This document shows, one piece after another, positions 32,785-42,141 of a stretch of DNA of 64,000 bases. The stretch lies in NCBI GenBank assembly GCA_018266105.1, contig JAFEBA010000016.1, positions 134,666 to 198,665 on the forward strand. The letters are read 5' to 3'. The notes beneath the pieces were generated by a model. It was given only the letters and a program-made list of their open reading frames with translations, searched no databases and was not told where the DNA came from. A program made the translations under genes and the position numbers. Each line of letters opens with the position of its first letter. Within the stretch, counting starts at the first letter, position 1. This stretch comes from a bacterium (lineage in GTDB: Bacteria; Vulcanimicrobiota; Xenobia; Xenobiales; JADMJV01).

Positions 32785-34325
32785 GAAACACCCTGCTGGC
32801 GGTGCTTGTCTATGTGCTGGTGGTGGGCGGCTTCCTCATGGTTCGCTATTCGGAGGGATTGAACGCCACCTTCGATCTGGGCATCCACGATCAGGCCTGT
32901 TGGCTGGTTTTTCACGGGCAGAACCCGTTCCTGACCACCCGCGGTTTGCAGGTTCAGGCGGACCACTTCAATCCCATGGCCTATCTGCTGGCTCCGCTTT
33001 ATCTGATCTGGGATGACCCCCGCATGCTTCTGCTGGTTCAGACCCTGGTGCTGGGGTCGGGCGCGGTGCCGGTCTACCTGATCGCCCGTCGGCGTGTTGG
33101 TAGCCAGGCTCTGGCTCTGCTGCTGGGCATTCTTTACCTTTGCCAGCCCTGTTTGATGTTTGCCAACTTCTTCGATTTTCACTTCACCACGTTGCTGTCC
33201 ACCCCCTTACTCTGGGCTTGCTATGGTCTGGAAGTGAATGATTCCAAGGCTTATTATGCCGGATTGATGACCGGTCTGCTTTGTTCCGAAACGGCCGCCA
33301 TGAGCATGCTCGGATTGGTGTTGCTGGCTTTCTTGCGCTGCGGCTGGAAACGGGCTCTGGCCACGCTCCTGTTGGCCCTGTGCGGGTTGACCTTTTCACT
33401 CAAGTGGGTTCGCTGGCACAACAACGGCGTGGCCACTCAATACACCAATCTCTATTCACACTGGGGCAAAAACGGAAAAGAAGTCGCTCTCAACGTCCTT
33501 ACTCACCCTTTGCGCACGGCCTGGGAGTTGAACACCAAGGACAATCGCGAGTATCTGCTGCAGGTTTTTGGTCCGGCCGCTTTCACCCCTTTGCTGGCCC
33601 CCCTGGAGCTGATGCCGGCCGCCCCGGTGCTGGCTGGCAATCTGCTGAGTTGGAGAGAATCTCAGCACACCATTCGCTATCATTACATGGTGGGCATCTT
33701 GCCCTTCCTGATGTATGCGGCTTGCGTCGGCAGCGCTCGTCTGGAAAAGCGTTACGGGCCTCGCAAGCCGGCCTGGTTGTTGGTGATCGCCTGCGTGGTG
33801 GGGATTTTGGTCGGACCGTTGCATCCCGAGGAGTGGCCTCCGTCCATGCAAGCCAGACGCCAGGCGCTGCGCGACGTTCAAGCGATCTTGCCGGCGGGTG
33901 CCAGCCTGGCTGCCGAAAATACCCTGGGTGGAGTGCTCAGCCATCGCGCAATCGCCTTCCTTTTTCCCAACCCCATTCAGACGGCTGCCTGGGGTAGCCG
34001 GCGGCAGGCGCTGGTGGACCAGAGCTGCGTGGGCTTGGACCCGATGCTGCCCGGTGCCTGGCGTCGCTCACTCAGCCGCAAACCGGTTGACTACATTGTG
34101 GCTGACCCGGGAGCCCTGGGCGGCTTTCCTTATCTCCCGCCAGACCGAGCCTATTTTTTGGGGGAGACCTGTGCTTCTCCGGATTATGGTTTGATTTACG
34201 CCCAGAACGGAGTGGTGGTCTTCTCCAAGCAAATCCATCGGCGTCGTCCCTCCAGAGTCATTCGGCCGCTCTCCGAGTGGTGGATCCAGCGTCAGCATCT
34301 GGATGATTTCAAGGCGACCTACTAA
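32781..34325 (+). CDS. DUF2079 polytopic membrane protein (GT-C-like)
   Basis: 514 aa from the ATG at 32781. The N-terminal half has the DUF2079 signature: MRYSEGLNATFDLGIHDQ-type text (FDLGIHDQACW), then FNPMAYLLAPLYLIW and ANFFDFHFTTLLSTPLLW, within about ten transmembrane helices. The acidic D-x-G-I-x-D loop after helix 1 resembles GT-C glycosyltransferases, so a lipid-linked sugar transferase role is plausible. The soluble C-terminal part contains RQALRDVQAILPAGASLAAENTLGG, as in other family members. It converges on the FtsX permease gene with a four-base overlap. Confidence 0.82.
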   Translation: MRNTLLAVLVYVLVVGGFLMVRYSEGLNATFDLGIHDQACWLVFHGQNPFLTTRGLQVQADHFNPMAYLLAPLYLIWDDPRMLLLVQTLVLGSGAVPVYLIARRRVGSQALALLLGILYLCQPCLMFANFFDFHFTTLLSTPLLWACYGLEVNDSKAYYAGLMTGLLCSETAAMSMLGLVLLAFLRCGWKRALATLLLALCGLTFSLKWVRWHNNGVATQYTNLYSHWGKNGKEVALNVLTHPLRTAWELNTKDNREYLLQVFGPAAFTPLLAPLELMPAAPVLAGNLLSWRESQHTIRYHYMVGILPFLMYAACVGSARLEKRYGPRKPAWLLVIACVVGILVGPLHPEEWPPSMQARRQALRDVQAILPAGASLAAENTLGGVLSHRAIAFLFPNPIQTAAWGSRRQALVDQSCVGLDPMLPGAWRRSLSRKPVDYIVADPGALGGFPYLPPDRAYFLGETCASPDYGLIYAQNGVVVFSKQIHRRRPSRVIRPLSEWWIQRQHLDDFKATY

Positions 34326-36691
34326 TCGGGCGAACGGGTGGCTTCGGCCAGAGGGATTTGCAGCAGCTGGTAGATGGCCCGCAGGCTGGCCAGCAATGTC
34401 ACCACCAGGCCGGCCAGTGCCGTCCAGCCCACCGTGGCCGGGTGAAGTTGCAGGCGAAGGTCGATCAGATCGGATTGATAGTGGGAAAGCAGCCAGTCGC
34501 CGGCCGCGAATCCGGCCGGCACGCCCAGGGCCAGACCAATAATCCAGAGGTAGAGCGCTTCGCTGAGCAAGAGCCGAAAGAGATCGATCTGGCGCACTCC
34601 CTGAACCAGCATGCAGGCTACCTCGGCTCGTCGTTCGCTGAGATTCATGGTGGTGCAGGCGTGCACCAGCGCCAGGGAGATCAATCCGGCGCAAATCAGC
34701 ATCAGGCTGATATAGGCCAGGGCCAGCTTAAGCAACTCATTCACGTCTTCACGCAACTGCTGCAGAGTGATCACTTCGCGCACTCGCTTATCCTGGTAGA
34801 GGCGTCGCCGCACCTCGCCCAGGGCTCCCGGCTCGACCTTGATCAGCAGGATGTTGGCCACCTCGCGAGGCCCGTTGAAGCTGCGGCCGACCATGTGCTG
34901 CAGGTTACGAATGGCCATCTTCGGGGGGCCCTGGATCGGTTCATAAAGGGGTTGGTCCACCGTTACCGATTGGCGCAATGGATGCAGTTCCCCGTTGGGG
35001 ATTTCGACTTCCAGTTTTTGACCCGGTCGCGTGGCTAAAATGCTGTGTTGTAAAGGGGACATCAGCAGGTCCGGCCCCGCCTCCACCGGCTTAAGCTCGG
35101 TGTTGTAGAGACGCAGCAGTTCGGTGTGGGGCGGCAGGCCCCAGATGCCTCGTTCCAGGTAGCGCTGACCGTTGTAGACGGTGGCGCTCATGCGCAGGAT
35201 CTCTTCCACGCGCTCGACCCCGGGCCACTGGGCAACCGGAGGACGAGCCGCTGAGACGGTAAGGTGCTCCAGGTCGGCCTGCAAATCGTAGCGATGAACT
35301 TTGGTGAGCAGAAAATTGAGAGTGGACTGCTGGCTGTCGAGCATGGCCAGGGTCATTAGCAGCAGCGCGTTGGACATTGCGACCCCGGCAATCATGACCA
35401 GGCTGCGCCCGGGTTGGCGCATCAAATTGCGCAGCGGAAACAGCCAGCGATAGGAGAATCCCAGCGGCAGCCAGCCTAAAATTGAGGGGAGCTGGGCCGT
35501 GGCCAGGAAGTCGCTGCGCAACAACTGCAGGGGGCGGTTGTTGAGCAGATGCCGCAGGGCCGCGCCCGCCGCCAGCCAGGAGAGAGAGATGCTCACTCCG
35601 CAGCCGATGGCCAGCGACACGGGACGGATGGATTCGCTCACAAAGGGCAGCCCCAGCGTGTCTACATAATAATGGGTGGCCCAGTGGGCCAGCCAGGGGC
35701 CGGCCATCGCCCCCAGGGCCGAGCTGCCCAGGGCCACGAAGGTGGCCAACAGCATATACTGGCTGACCACCCAAAAGGGCGAAAGTCCCTGGCAGATGAG
35801 AATGCCGATTTGTTTGCGTTGCTGGTGAATCAGTTGCCAAAGAGTCAAAAACAACATCAGGCCGCTGAGCGCAAGCAGGGCTCCGGGGAAGACCGAGGCG
35901 ATGCCGGCAAAAGCCCGCCGGTCGCGTTCCAACAAGGAGTGCGAGGCCTGTTCTGAGCGATCGCGTCCGGGCCCGCTGCGCTCGCCCTCCAGAGCCTTTT
36001 CCACCTGGTGCAGGCTGGCGGTGGGGTCATAGCCGGGTTTCCAGCGCACGTGGATTTCTTTAATGGTGCTGCTGCCGCTCAAGCTGGCCAGGTCGGCGTG
36101 GCTTACGAAGACCACTCCGAATCGGCGGGCGGCCGGACGTGGGTCCATGCGGTCAGGAGTCAGCCAGAGATATTCGGGACTGCAGACCAGACCAGAGATA
36201 CGGAATCGACGCTTGTCCTGCCCGATTTCCACGGTCAGGTCGTCCCCGGCTCGAAAACCGTGGGCCTCGGCGAAGCGCCGTTCCAAAAGGCATTCGCCGC
36301 GGCCTTTGCGCATCTGCCCACCGCTTTGAATCAGGAGTTTGTTGACGGTCAACTGACGATCGACCGGAATGCCCAGAACCCAACCGTGGGATTTTTCTCC
36401 CGCCGGGAGTTCGATGCGGACGGTCTGGCCAGCTCTTCCCTCGGCGGCGGCCACGCAGGCCAGGGCTTTCACCCGATCGGTCAGGCTGGGGGAGGCGGAG
36501 TTCAGGTAAAAGCTGGCGTCCAGGAAATCCAGGCGCCGATAGGTCAGCTGAGCTGATTCGCCCAGGTTGAAATAGGCGGACGAAAAGCCCACCAGCAGGG
36601 CGATGGCCAGCGCCATCATGAGGATGCAGGCGACGAAGGCTGAGAAATTGTGCCAGAGATCGCGCCAGGCCTTGACCCAGAGCAGTTTCAC
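34322..36691 (-). CDS. FtsX-family ABC transporter permease (duplicated MacB/LolC type)
   Basis: 789 aa, GTG start. An N-terminal helix is followed by a large periplasmic domain, then three helices (about 270-385), a second membrane helix with periplasmic domain (RNLMRQPGRSLVMIAGVAMSN starts it near 440) and three final helices (LALAYISLMLICAGLISLALV onward). This double-FtsX layout is that of DevC/YtrF-like permeases that form full transporters alone. It lies 2.8 kb upstream of the matching adaptor and ATPase on the same strand, separated by two genes of opposite direction. It most likely completes that pump. Confidence 0.85.
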   Translation of the reverse strand: MKLLWVKAWRDLWHNFSAFVACILMMALAIALLVGFSSAYFNLGESAQLTYRRLDFLDASFYLNSASPSLTDRVKALACVAAAEGRAGQTVRIELPAGEKSHGWVLGIPVDRQLTVNKLLIQSGGQMRKGRGECLLERRFAEAHGFRAGDDLTVEIGQDKRRFRISGLVCSPEYLWLTPDRMDPRPAARRFGVVFVSHADLASLSGSSTIKEIHVRWKPGYDPTASLHQVEKALEGERSGPGRDRSEQASHSLLERDRRAFAGIASVFPGALLALSGLMLFLTLWQLIHQQRKQIGILICQGLSPFWVVSQYMLLATFVALGSSALGAMAGPWLAHWATHYYVDTLGLPFVSESIRPVSLAIGCGVSISLSWLAAGAALRHLLNNRPLQLLRSDFLATAQLPSILGWLPLGFSYRWLFPLRNLMRQPGRSLVMIAGVAMSNALLLMTLAMLDSQQSTLNFLLTKVHRYDLQADLEHLTVSAARPPVAQWPGVERVEEILRMSATVYNGQRYLERGIWGLPPHTELLRLYNTELKPVEAGPDLLMSPLQHSILATRPGQKLEVEIPNGELHPLRQSVTVDQPLYEPIQGPPKMAIRNLQHMVGRSFNGPREVANILLIKVEPGALGEVRRRLYQDKRVREVITLQQLREDVNELLKLALAYISLMLICAGLISLALVHACTTMNLSERRAEVACMLVQGVRQIDLFRLLLSEALYLWIIGLALGVPAGFAAGDWLLSHYQSDLIDLRLQLHPATVGWTALAGLVVTLLASLRAIYQLLQIPLAEATRSPD

Positions 36692-36749
36692 CGCTTCAGC
36701 TTCTGAATACCCCGAGGAGTTCCTGGCCTCTGGTGTAAAGGCCCCCGGG

Positions 36750-37637
36750 ATGAAGATCGACGTCGTCTATACCTGGGTGGACGGGGGAAATCCCGAATAC
36801 TGGAAGCTGGTGCGCCAGTATGCCACCGAGAAAAAAGACATGAACCCTGAGCGATTTCGCGACGCCTTCCAGATGTTGCGCTACAGCATGCGGGCTCTGC
36901 ACCAGTTCGCCGGAGATTGGGTCGGAAAGGTCTATGTGCTCACGGCCCGCCCCCAGTGTCCGCCCTGGCTGCGGGTCGATCACCCTGACGTTGTGCTCAA
37001 GCATCACGACGAATTCTTCCGCCATCCCGAGGTGCTGCCCACTTTCAGCTGCCTGAATATCGAGCCGGAGATGCACAACCTGCCCTGTTCTGACCCGTTT
37101 CTGTATTTCAACGATGACTATTTGCTGGGAGCCCCCATCGGCCCTCAGCAGTTTTGCGATCTGGACGGAAACATTCGTGTTTTTGGAACTCTGATCGGCG
37201 AACGCTTCCCCTGGCGCATCCGTCAAGGCGGTATTTCACTGGGGTTCACCGAGCATACGCCGATCTGGATCGACAAGACAGCCTATGAGGCGACCAACCG
37301 AATGTTTGAGGACCTCTATCAGCGTACCCTGCGCTGTCGCTTTCGCCAAGATTGGAATTACCGGATCGAACGAGCCTATCGTTATTATTTGCTGGCTCAT
37401 ACTCGAAAGCGTCGGGTTGTGCCCTTCTGGCAGGCTCTGCGCGAAGTCGCTTTCCACAAGATCACCAACGATGAGCGCAAGCAACAGCGACAGCTGGCTC
37501 GCATCGAGCGGCGTCGCCCTCCGTTTATCTGCCTCAATGATGATCAGGGCGACCATCCGAATCCTCGGGTCACGGAGCTGGTGCAGAACTTCCTGGACCG
37601 TTACTATCCGCGGCCCTCGCCATGGGAAAAGACTTGA
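36750..37637 (+). CDS. Stealth-family sugar-phosphate (capsule) phosphotransferase
   Basis: 295 aa from the ATG at 36750. All four stealth regions are visible: CR1 IDVVYTWVDGGNPEYW (3-18); CR2 FRDAFQMLRYSMRALHQFA, ..LPTFSCLNIEPEMHNLP.., PFLYFNDDYLLG; CR3 around HTPIWIDKTAYE; CR4 PFICLNDDQGD with the terminal YYPRPSPWEK. Stealth proteins transfer hexose-1-phosphate to build capsule or other phosphoglycans. It overlaps the GT4 gene by 16 bases, so both act in one glycan pathway. It is 58 bases from the divergent permease gene. Confidence 0.9.
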   Translation: MKIDVVYTWVDGGNPEYWKLVRQYATEKKDMNPERFRDAFQMLRYSMRALHQFAGDWVGKVYVLTARPQCPPWLRVDHPDVVLKHHDEFFRHPEVLPTFSCLNIEPEMHNLPCSDPFLYFNDDYLLGAPIGPQQFCDLDGNIRVFGTLIGERFPWRIRQGGISLGFTEHTPIWIDKTAYEATNRMFEDLYQRTLRCRFRQDWNYRIERAYRYYLLAHTRKRRVVPFWQALREVAFHKITNDERKQQRQLARIERRRPPFICLNDDQGDHPNPRVTELVQNFLDRYYPRPSPWEKT

Positions 37638-38695
37638 AGATCGCTCTGGTCTGTCCCTATGACCTGGACCGACCCGGGGGTGTGCGCAGCCATATTGTGG
37701 GTCTGGGTCTGGCCCTGCGCGAACGAGGTCATGAGGTTGAGGTGATCGGGCCCAATCCCGACGGAGACATCGACGGTTTGCCTTTGGTGGGCTGCGGTAG
37801 GGGCCGTCAGATGGCTTTCGGCGGAACTCATATCGATCTCACCTGGGCTCCCTGGTCCCAGGTTCGGAAGGTGGCGGGTCGGGGCTACGATGTGATGCAT
37901 TTTCACACCATCTGGAACCCGCTTTTTCCTTTTCAGCTGGCGGCTCTGTTCCGAGGCTGCAAAGTGGCCACCTGGCACGATGCCGCTGGTCCCAACACAC
38001 CCGCAGTGGCTCGCGCGGTGATGCCCTGGGCTTCGGCTCTGATTCGTCGTTTGTGGCTGCGTCAGATGATTGCCGTTTCGCCTCTGGCTGGCATTCATCT
38101 CAAGCCCGGCTCCTTCACGATCATTCCCAACGGGTTGTGGGTTCCGCCTTTGCCGCCCGAAGGGGAACGCCGAAAGCTTCTCTATGTTGGGCGTTTGGAG
38201 CCGCGCAAGGGACTGCCCACACTGTTAGGCGCGCTGGAGCGACTGGGTTCAAAAGCTCCACCGCTGTGGGTGGCGGGCGAGGGCCACCTGCGCGCGGAAC
38301 TGCAGGAGCGCGCCTCTCGCCTGCCCGGGGTTGAGTTCCTGGGCGAGGTCACTGAGGAACGAAAATGGGAACTGCTGCGCCAGGCCCGCCTTTTGATTGC
38401 GCCCTCCTTAGGGGGCGAGAGTTTTGGCATTGTGTTGACCGAGGCCATGGCCTGCGGCACCCCCCCGCTGGCGGCCGACAATCCGGGCTATCGAGAGGTT
38501 TTGCGGGATCGTTTTGACCAGCTGATTTTCCCCGTTCAGGATGAGGCATGTCTGGCCGAGCGGATCCGCAACCTGTGCGCCGCCGACTCGGAGTGGGCCG
38601 AACTGCAGCGCTGGGGCCTTCAGGAGTGGCGTCGTTATGACTGGCGTGCCCTGGCCGTTGAGGTGGAAGCCGTCTACCTTAAGGCACTGAAGTAG
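37622..38695 (+). CDS. GT4 family glycosyltransferase, PimA-like
   Basis: 357 aa with two Rossmann halves (GT-B). The first has CPYDLDRPGGVRSHIVGLGLAL, the PGGV nucleotide-sugar loop of mannosyltransferases. The second has KLLYVGRLEPRKGLPTLL, WVAGEGHL, VEFLGEV and the E-x7-E motif in PSLGGESFGIVLTEAMACGTPPLA. The order and wording are nearest to PimA-like phosphatidyl-inositol mannosyltransferases. It is the second gene of the stealth pair. The acceptor (lipid or capsule) cannot be told from sequence. Confidence 0.9.
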   Translation: MGKDLKIALVCPYDLDRPGGVRSHIVGLGLALRERGHEVEVIGPNPDGDIDGLPLVGCGRGRQMAFGGTHIDLTWAPWSQVRKVAGRGYDVMHFHTIWNPLFPFQLAALFRGCKVATWHDAAGPNTPAVARAVMPWASALIRRLWLRQMIAVSPLAGIHLKPGSFTIIPNGLWVPPLPPEGERRKLLYVGRLEPRKGLPTLLGALERLGSKAPPLWVAGEGHLRAELQERASRLPGVEFLGEVTEERKWELLRQARLLIAPSLGGESFGIVLTEAMACGTPPLAADNPGYREVLRDRFDQLIFPVQDEACLAERIRNLCAADSEWAELQRWGLQEWRRYDWRALAVEVEAVYLKALK

Positions 38696-38815
38696 GCTAT
38701 ACTGGGCTGGAGAAAGGCCTGGAGAGTGCTTCCTTCTGATTTGGATCTCAGCGCTCTCGATTTCCTTTCTCTTTTTGTTTGAGCCCGCCCCGGCGGCCCA
38801 TGGCCTGGAAATGAA

Positions 38816-38849
38816 AAAAGCCCCGCGGACTTGCGTCCACGGGGCTTTT
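38816..38849. terminator. Bidirectional intrinsic terminator
   Basis: AAAAGCCCCG-c-GGAC, loop TTGC, GTCC-a-CGGGGCTTTT, one mismatch in an 11-bp GC-rich stem. It lies between the convergent GT4 gene and the 653-aa secreted protein gene and could serve both. Confidence 0.85.
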
Positions 38850-38860
38850 CGGGAGAGGGC

Positions 38861-40822
38861 TTAGCCCTTCTTGCGACCGGCCGCGACGCCGACGCCGACC
38901 ACACCCACAGCGGCCAGACCGCCCAGGATGTAGATGAGGCTGCCGCCGCCACCCTTGCCGCCCAGGGCGCCGGCTACGGCGGCCACAGGGTTGGACTCAA
39001 GCAGCTTCTCGCCGTCAGCCGCGACGGGCTTGAGGCTGTCGGGCATCGCCACTTCGGGCTTGGCCACGGCCACCAGCTTGACGTCATCAGCACTGGCCTT
39101 GTCGTTCACTTCGGCTCCGCCGAACTGCTGCTTCAGCTCTTCAGCCGACTTGCCGGGCATCAACTTGGCAAAGTTGATGGTGCCGTCGATGTTCATCTTC
39201 TCGCCTTCGGTCTTGCCGTTGACGGCGAAACCGGTCAGTTCGCCTTCGAACTTGCCACCGGTGGCAGCCGAGAGGCCGGCCTTCACCAGCGGGCTCAGGT
39301 CGTTGCTCTCCAGGTAGCTGCTGCCCTTCACGCCCTCTTTGGAGATGCTGAAGGCGCCAGCGCCGGACTTGAACTCGACGCTTTCAGCCGTCTTGAGGGC
39401 TTCCTCAGGGGCGCCCGCCTTCTTGGCGGTGGCCAAGAACAGCTTCTTGTAGTAGTTGATCAGGTTAACGTCGCTTGAGCCGAACAGGGTGCCGGCCAGA
39501 TGCTGCTTGTCATTGATGCCCAGGTTGAACTTGAAGGCAGCCTTCTTGGCCGAGGGCAGGCCGGCCGCGGTGGCCTTCTGCGCGTAGGCGTCGAAGTTGC
39601 TGAAGTCCATGCTGAAGTCGCCGCTGGCTTTAAAGCCCTTCTTGTCTTCGCCTTCGGGGCTCAGTTTGAAGCTGCCTTTGCCTTCTACGCCGACATTGGC
39701 TTCGATCATCGCCTGCATAGCGCGCTGAGCTTCTTCCATGGCTACGCTTTGGTAAGCGAGCAGGAAGCGCTGCTTCTGATCGTCGCTGTCGCCCTGCTCC
39801 TTGAGCTGAGCTTCGGTGATCTGGGCGGTCAGTTCGTAGTAGCCGAGCAAGAATTTGCTGGTGTTGCCGATCTTGCCGGCCAGCTCGCCATTCAGCTTCT
39901 TGCCGTCGTATTTCATGGTGAAGGTGATGCTGTCGAACTTGGCTTCCAGCATGTTCGAGACAGCTGCGGTCATCTTGGCGCCGTCGAAGCGGCCGCCGCC
40001 GGCCAGCATGCCGACATTGGTCTTGACCACGTCGCGCCAGCCCTTCAAGGTGACGGACAACTTGGCCGAGGCCACGCCGTTCTCTTCCTTGTACTCACCG
40101 ACTTCCACTTTCTCCACGGTGATTCCGGAGGAAGACAGACCCTGGGTGATCTGCTGCTTAATCTTGTCGGGGTTCTGGCCCATCTGCTTGAGGCCCTGAG
40201 CTTCCTGGCCAGCGGCGTCCACAGAGGCGCCGATGCTGAAGGTGGTGGAAGCCTCCTTCTCGCTGATGCCGAAGTCGAACTGCTTGAAGGGCACTTTGCC
40301 CATATCGCTGCTCTCGACATCGAAGGTGACCTTGCCGTCAAAGTTGTTGGCGTCGGTCTTCAGATTTCCGTCCACGTTGACGGTGGGGATGGCTTCGTTG
40401 GCCTTGCCGTCGACGTTCAGGTCGCCCTTGGCATAGCCTTTGCCGTCCTTCAAGACCGATTCGATGTTGATGGCGAGCTTGCTGACGTCCTTGGACATCT
40501 CGGGAGGAACCGGCATATCCAGGTTTCCTACCGCCTGCATCACCTCAGTCATGCTCACATAGAGCGCCCCTGAGATATCACCCACCTGCTTGGCGGTGTC
40601 CGGATTGAACTTTAAGTCCACGGTTCCGGTGGTCAAGCCCTTGGCTACGTCTCCGGCCAAGCCGAAGGAGCCGCTCACGCCGTCGGCGTTGCCACTGCTC
40701 TTGAACTTCATCGCTGCATTGCGAGCCGAGTCGATGAGCAGTTCAGACTTTTCCTGCGCGATGGCGATCAGGCCTAAGGCCAACAGAACCACAATCGCGA
40801 GAATTCTGCGAAATATTTTCAC
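38861..40822 (-). CDS. Large secreted beta-rich protein with C-terminal anchor-like tail
   Basis: 653 aa. Signal peptide LLALGLIAIA, then Gln at +1. The mature chain is Lys-, Asp- and Gly-rich with many alternating strands (VDLKFNPDTAKQVGD, KVTFDVESSD, GSFKLSPEGEDKKGFKASGD, FAVNGKTEGEKMNIDGTINF), as in long amphipathic lipid-binding or barrel-like folds. The C terminus is tripartite: GGKGGGGS, a hydrophobic stretch (LIYILGGLAAVGVVGVGVAA), then GRKKG. That layout imitates cell-surface sorting signals (PGF-CTERM, LPXTG style) but without a known motif. No family recognised. Lys content and codon choice differ from the Arg-rich neighbours. Confidence 0.75.
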   Translation of the reverse strand: MKIFRRILAIVVLLALGLIAIAQEKSELLIDSARNAAMKFKSSGNADGVSGSFGLAGDVAKGLTTGTVDLKFNPDTAKQVGDISGALYVSMTEVMQAVGNLDMPVPPEMSKDVSKLAINIESVLKDGKGYAKGDLNVDGKANEAIPTVNVDGNLKTDANNFDGKVTFDVESSDMGKVPFKQFDFGISEKEASTTFSIGASVDAAGQEAQGLKQMGQNPDKIKQQITQGLSSSGITVEKVEVGEYKEENGVASAKLSVTLKGWRDVVKTNVGMLAGGGRFDGAKMTAAVSNMLEAKFDSITFTMKYDGKKLNGELAGKIGNTSKFLLGYYELTAQITEAQLKEQGDSDDQKQRFLLAYQSVAMEEAQRAMQAMIEANVGVEGKGSFKLSPEGEDKKGFKASGDFSMDFSNFDAYAQKATAAGLPSAKKAAFKFNLGINDKQHLAGTLFGSSDVNLINYYKKLFLATAKKAGAPEEALKTAESVEFKSGAGAFSISKEGVKGSSYLESNDLSPLVKAGLSAATGGKFEGELTGFAVNGKTEGEKMNIDGTINFAKLMPGKSAEELKQQFGGAEVNDKASADDVKLVAVAKPEVAMPDSLKPVAADGEKLLESNPVAAVAGALGGKGGGGSLIYILGGLAAVGVVGVGVAAGRKKG

Positions 40823-40939
40823 CCTTTGTATCCTTCGTCTTTCCCGGCACTCAGCGCTAGGGCTGCCTCCAGCCGGTATCGTCCCTATCGGGTTATCGAG
40901 ATAGGATGGACCGGATCGGGTGAACTTAAACCTGAAATT

Positions 40940-42064
40940 TTAAACTTGCTGCCAATCCTCGGGAAGCTGAGCTTTCAGGCCCTCGGCCTCGAGCAAGCCC
41001 AGTTCCAGGCCTTGCTCTACCAGGCGAGTCCACTGTCGTGCGGTGGCCCGGTCGTCGAAATCGCCTCCGCTGGCACGGGCCTGTCCGCGGCCTTTCCAGT
41101 AGGCCACCAGGCGTTCCAGCGCGCCGGGAAGGGCCTTCTCGGTTTCCTGAATCAGCGCTGCCGTGTGGCTGACCAGTTGAGCCGGGTGCAAAAGCCAGCT
41201 CTGAAAGTAGCCCTGCTCCCGCGTGGCCAGCACCTGATCGCGGTGGAATTCCCAGGCCAGGCGCACGGCTTTCTGGTTTTCCATCACCTGGGCGGCATTG
41301 GGTTGCTTGTGTGGAGGCAGAGGCAGCAGGGTTGTGGGGCCGTCAGCCAGTTCGACTCCGCTGCCCGAGACCTGCAACAACAACTGCGCGCGGGCCGCGC
41401 GATTGACCGGATGCAGCAGGTCGCCCTGGCTGATCTGGCAACTGGCCAGAAAGTCAAAGGGCCCAAAGTGCACTCCTCGGGCGCGCTTGCCGGCGATCTG
41501 CAGCAGGTCAGAGACGCGACGCAGTCCGGTGGGCGATTCAATCATCAGCTCCAGCGGTAGGGGAGGGCGCCCGTTCTCGATTCGCTCCAGTTCCTGAATG
41601 ATAAAGCGCACCTGAGCCGGGTGCTCAAGCTTGGGAAGAGTGACGCAGAAGCCTCGTGGCCAAACCGTCAGGTCGCGCAGGGCGATTTCCAGGGTGCGCA
41701 CGGCGCGCTCCGCAAAGCGCCGCGTGATCGGCTTGATGCGGATGCCGCAACGCCTGGGTTCGTGAACCTGGGGCAAGGCTCGCTGTACCTGCAGGGCATG
41801 GCTGTCCTCTTCTTCATCCGAGCGGCGGCCGTAGCCGTCTTCGAAATCGATGCGGATATCGTCCAGAGGTTGGGCCAATCGTTTCTCGACCCGCTTTTTA
41901 GCGGTGTCGCCCAGCCACGGATACTCCTTGAGCCACTTGCGGGCAAGGTTGAGCATTTTGTCGTGCGTATCGGCCGAGAAAAGCTGAGCGCCACCATACA
42001 GTACATAGGCGGGTTGCCACTGCAAGGGCGGTTCTTCGCCCGGTAAGTGTTCTAGCTTGACCAC
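40940..42064 (-). CDS. HpcH/HpaI aldolase / citrate lyase beta-like protein (DUF6986-like)
   Basis: 374 aa, GTG start. The TIM-barrel of the CitE/malate synthase superfamily is indicated by RIDFEDGYGRRSDEEED (metal-binding Asp/Glu after strand 2), PKLEHPAQVRFI, LELMIESPTGL (the catalytic Glu in the IE motif), GVHFGPFDFLA and the late SWLLHPAQL. Unlike short CitE, it carries an extra N-terminal part and a helical C-terminal tail. The family cleaves or joins acyl-CoA or keto acids using Mg2+, and the substrate is unknown. It is divergent from the HD-domain gene. Confidence 0.75.
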   Translation of the reverse strand: MVKLEHLPGEEPPLQWQPAYVLYGGAQLFSADTHDKMLNLARKWLKEYPWLGDTAKKRVEKRLAQPLDDIRIDFEDGYGRRSDEEEDSHALQVQRALPQVHEPRRCGIRIKPITRRFAERAVRTLEIALRDLTVWPRGFCVTLPKLEHPAQVRFIIQELERIENGRPPLPLELMIESPTGLRRVSDLLQIAGKRARGVHFGPFDFLASCQISQGDLLHPVNRAARAQLLLQVSGSGVELADGPTTLLPLPPHKQPNAAQVMENQKAVRLAWEFHRDQVLATREQGYFQSWLLHPAQLVSHTAALIQETEKALPGALERLVAYWKGRGQARASGGDFDDRATARQWTRLVEQGLELGLLEAEGLKAQLPEDWQQV

Positions 42065-42104
42065 AGAGACGGCAGTTTCTTGTTATTTTTAAACGGATCC
42101 TGCG

Positions 42105-42133
42105 TTGCGAGATCGGCCTCCATGGCATATAAT
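42105..42133 (+). promoter_or_regulatory. Sigma-70-type promoter of the HD-domain gene, leaderless layout
   Basis: -35 TTGCGA (42105-42110), 17-base spacer, perfect -10 TATAAT (42128-42133). The expected transcript start near 42140 is at most a few bases before the GTG at 42142, so the mRNA should have essentially no leader. Confidence 0.75.
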
Positions 42134-42141
42134 TCGGCGGC

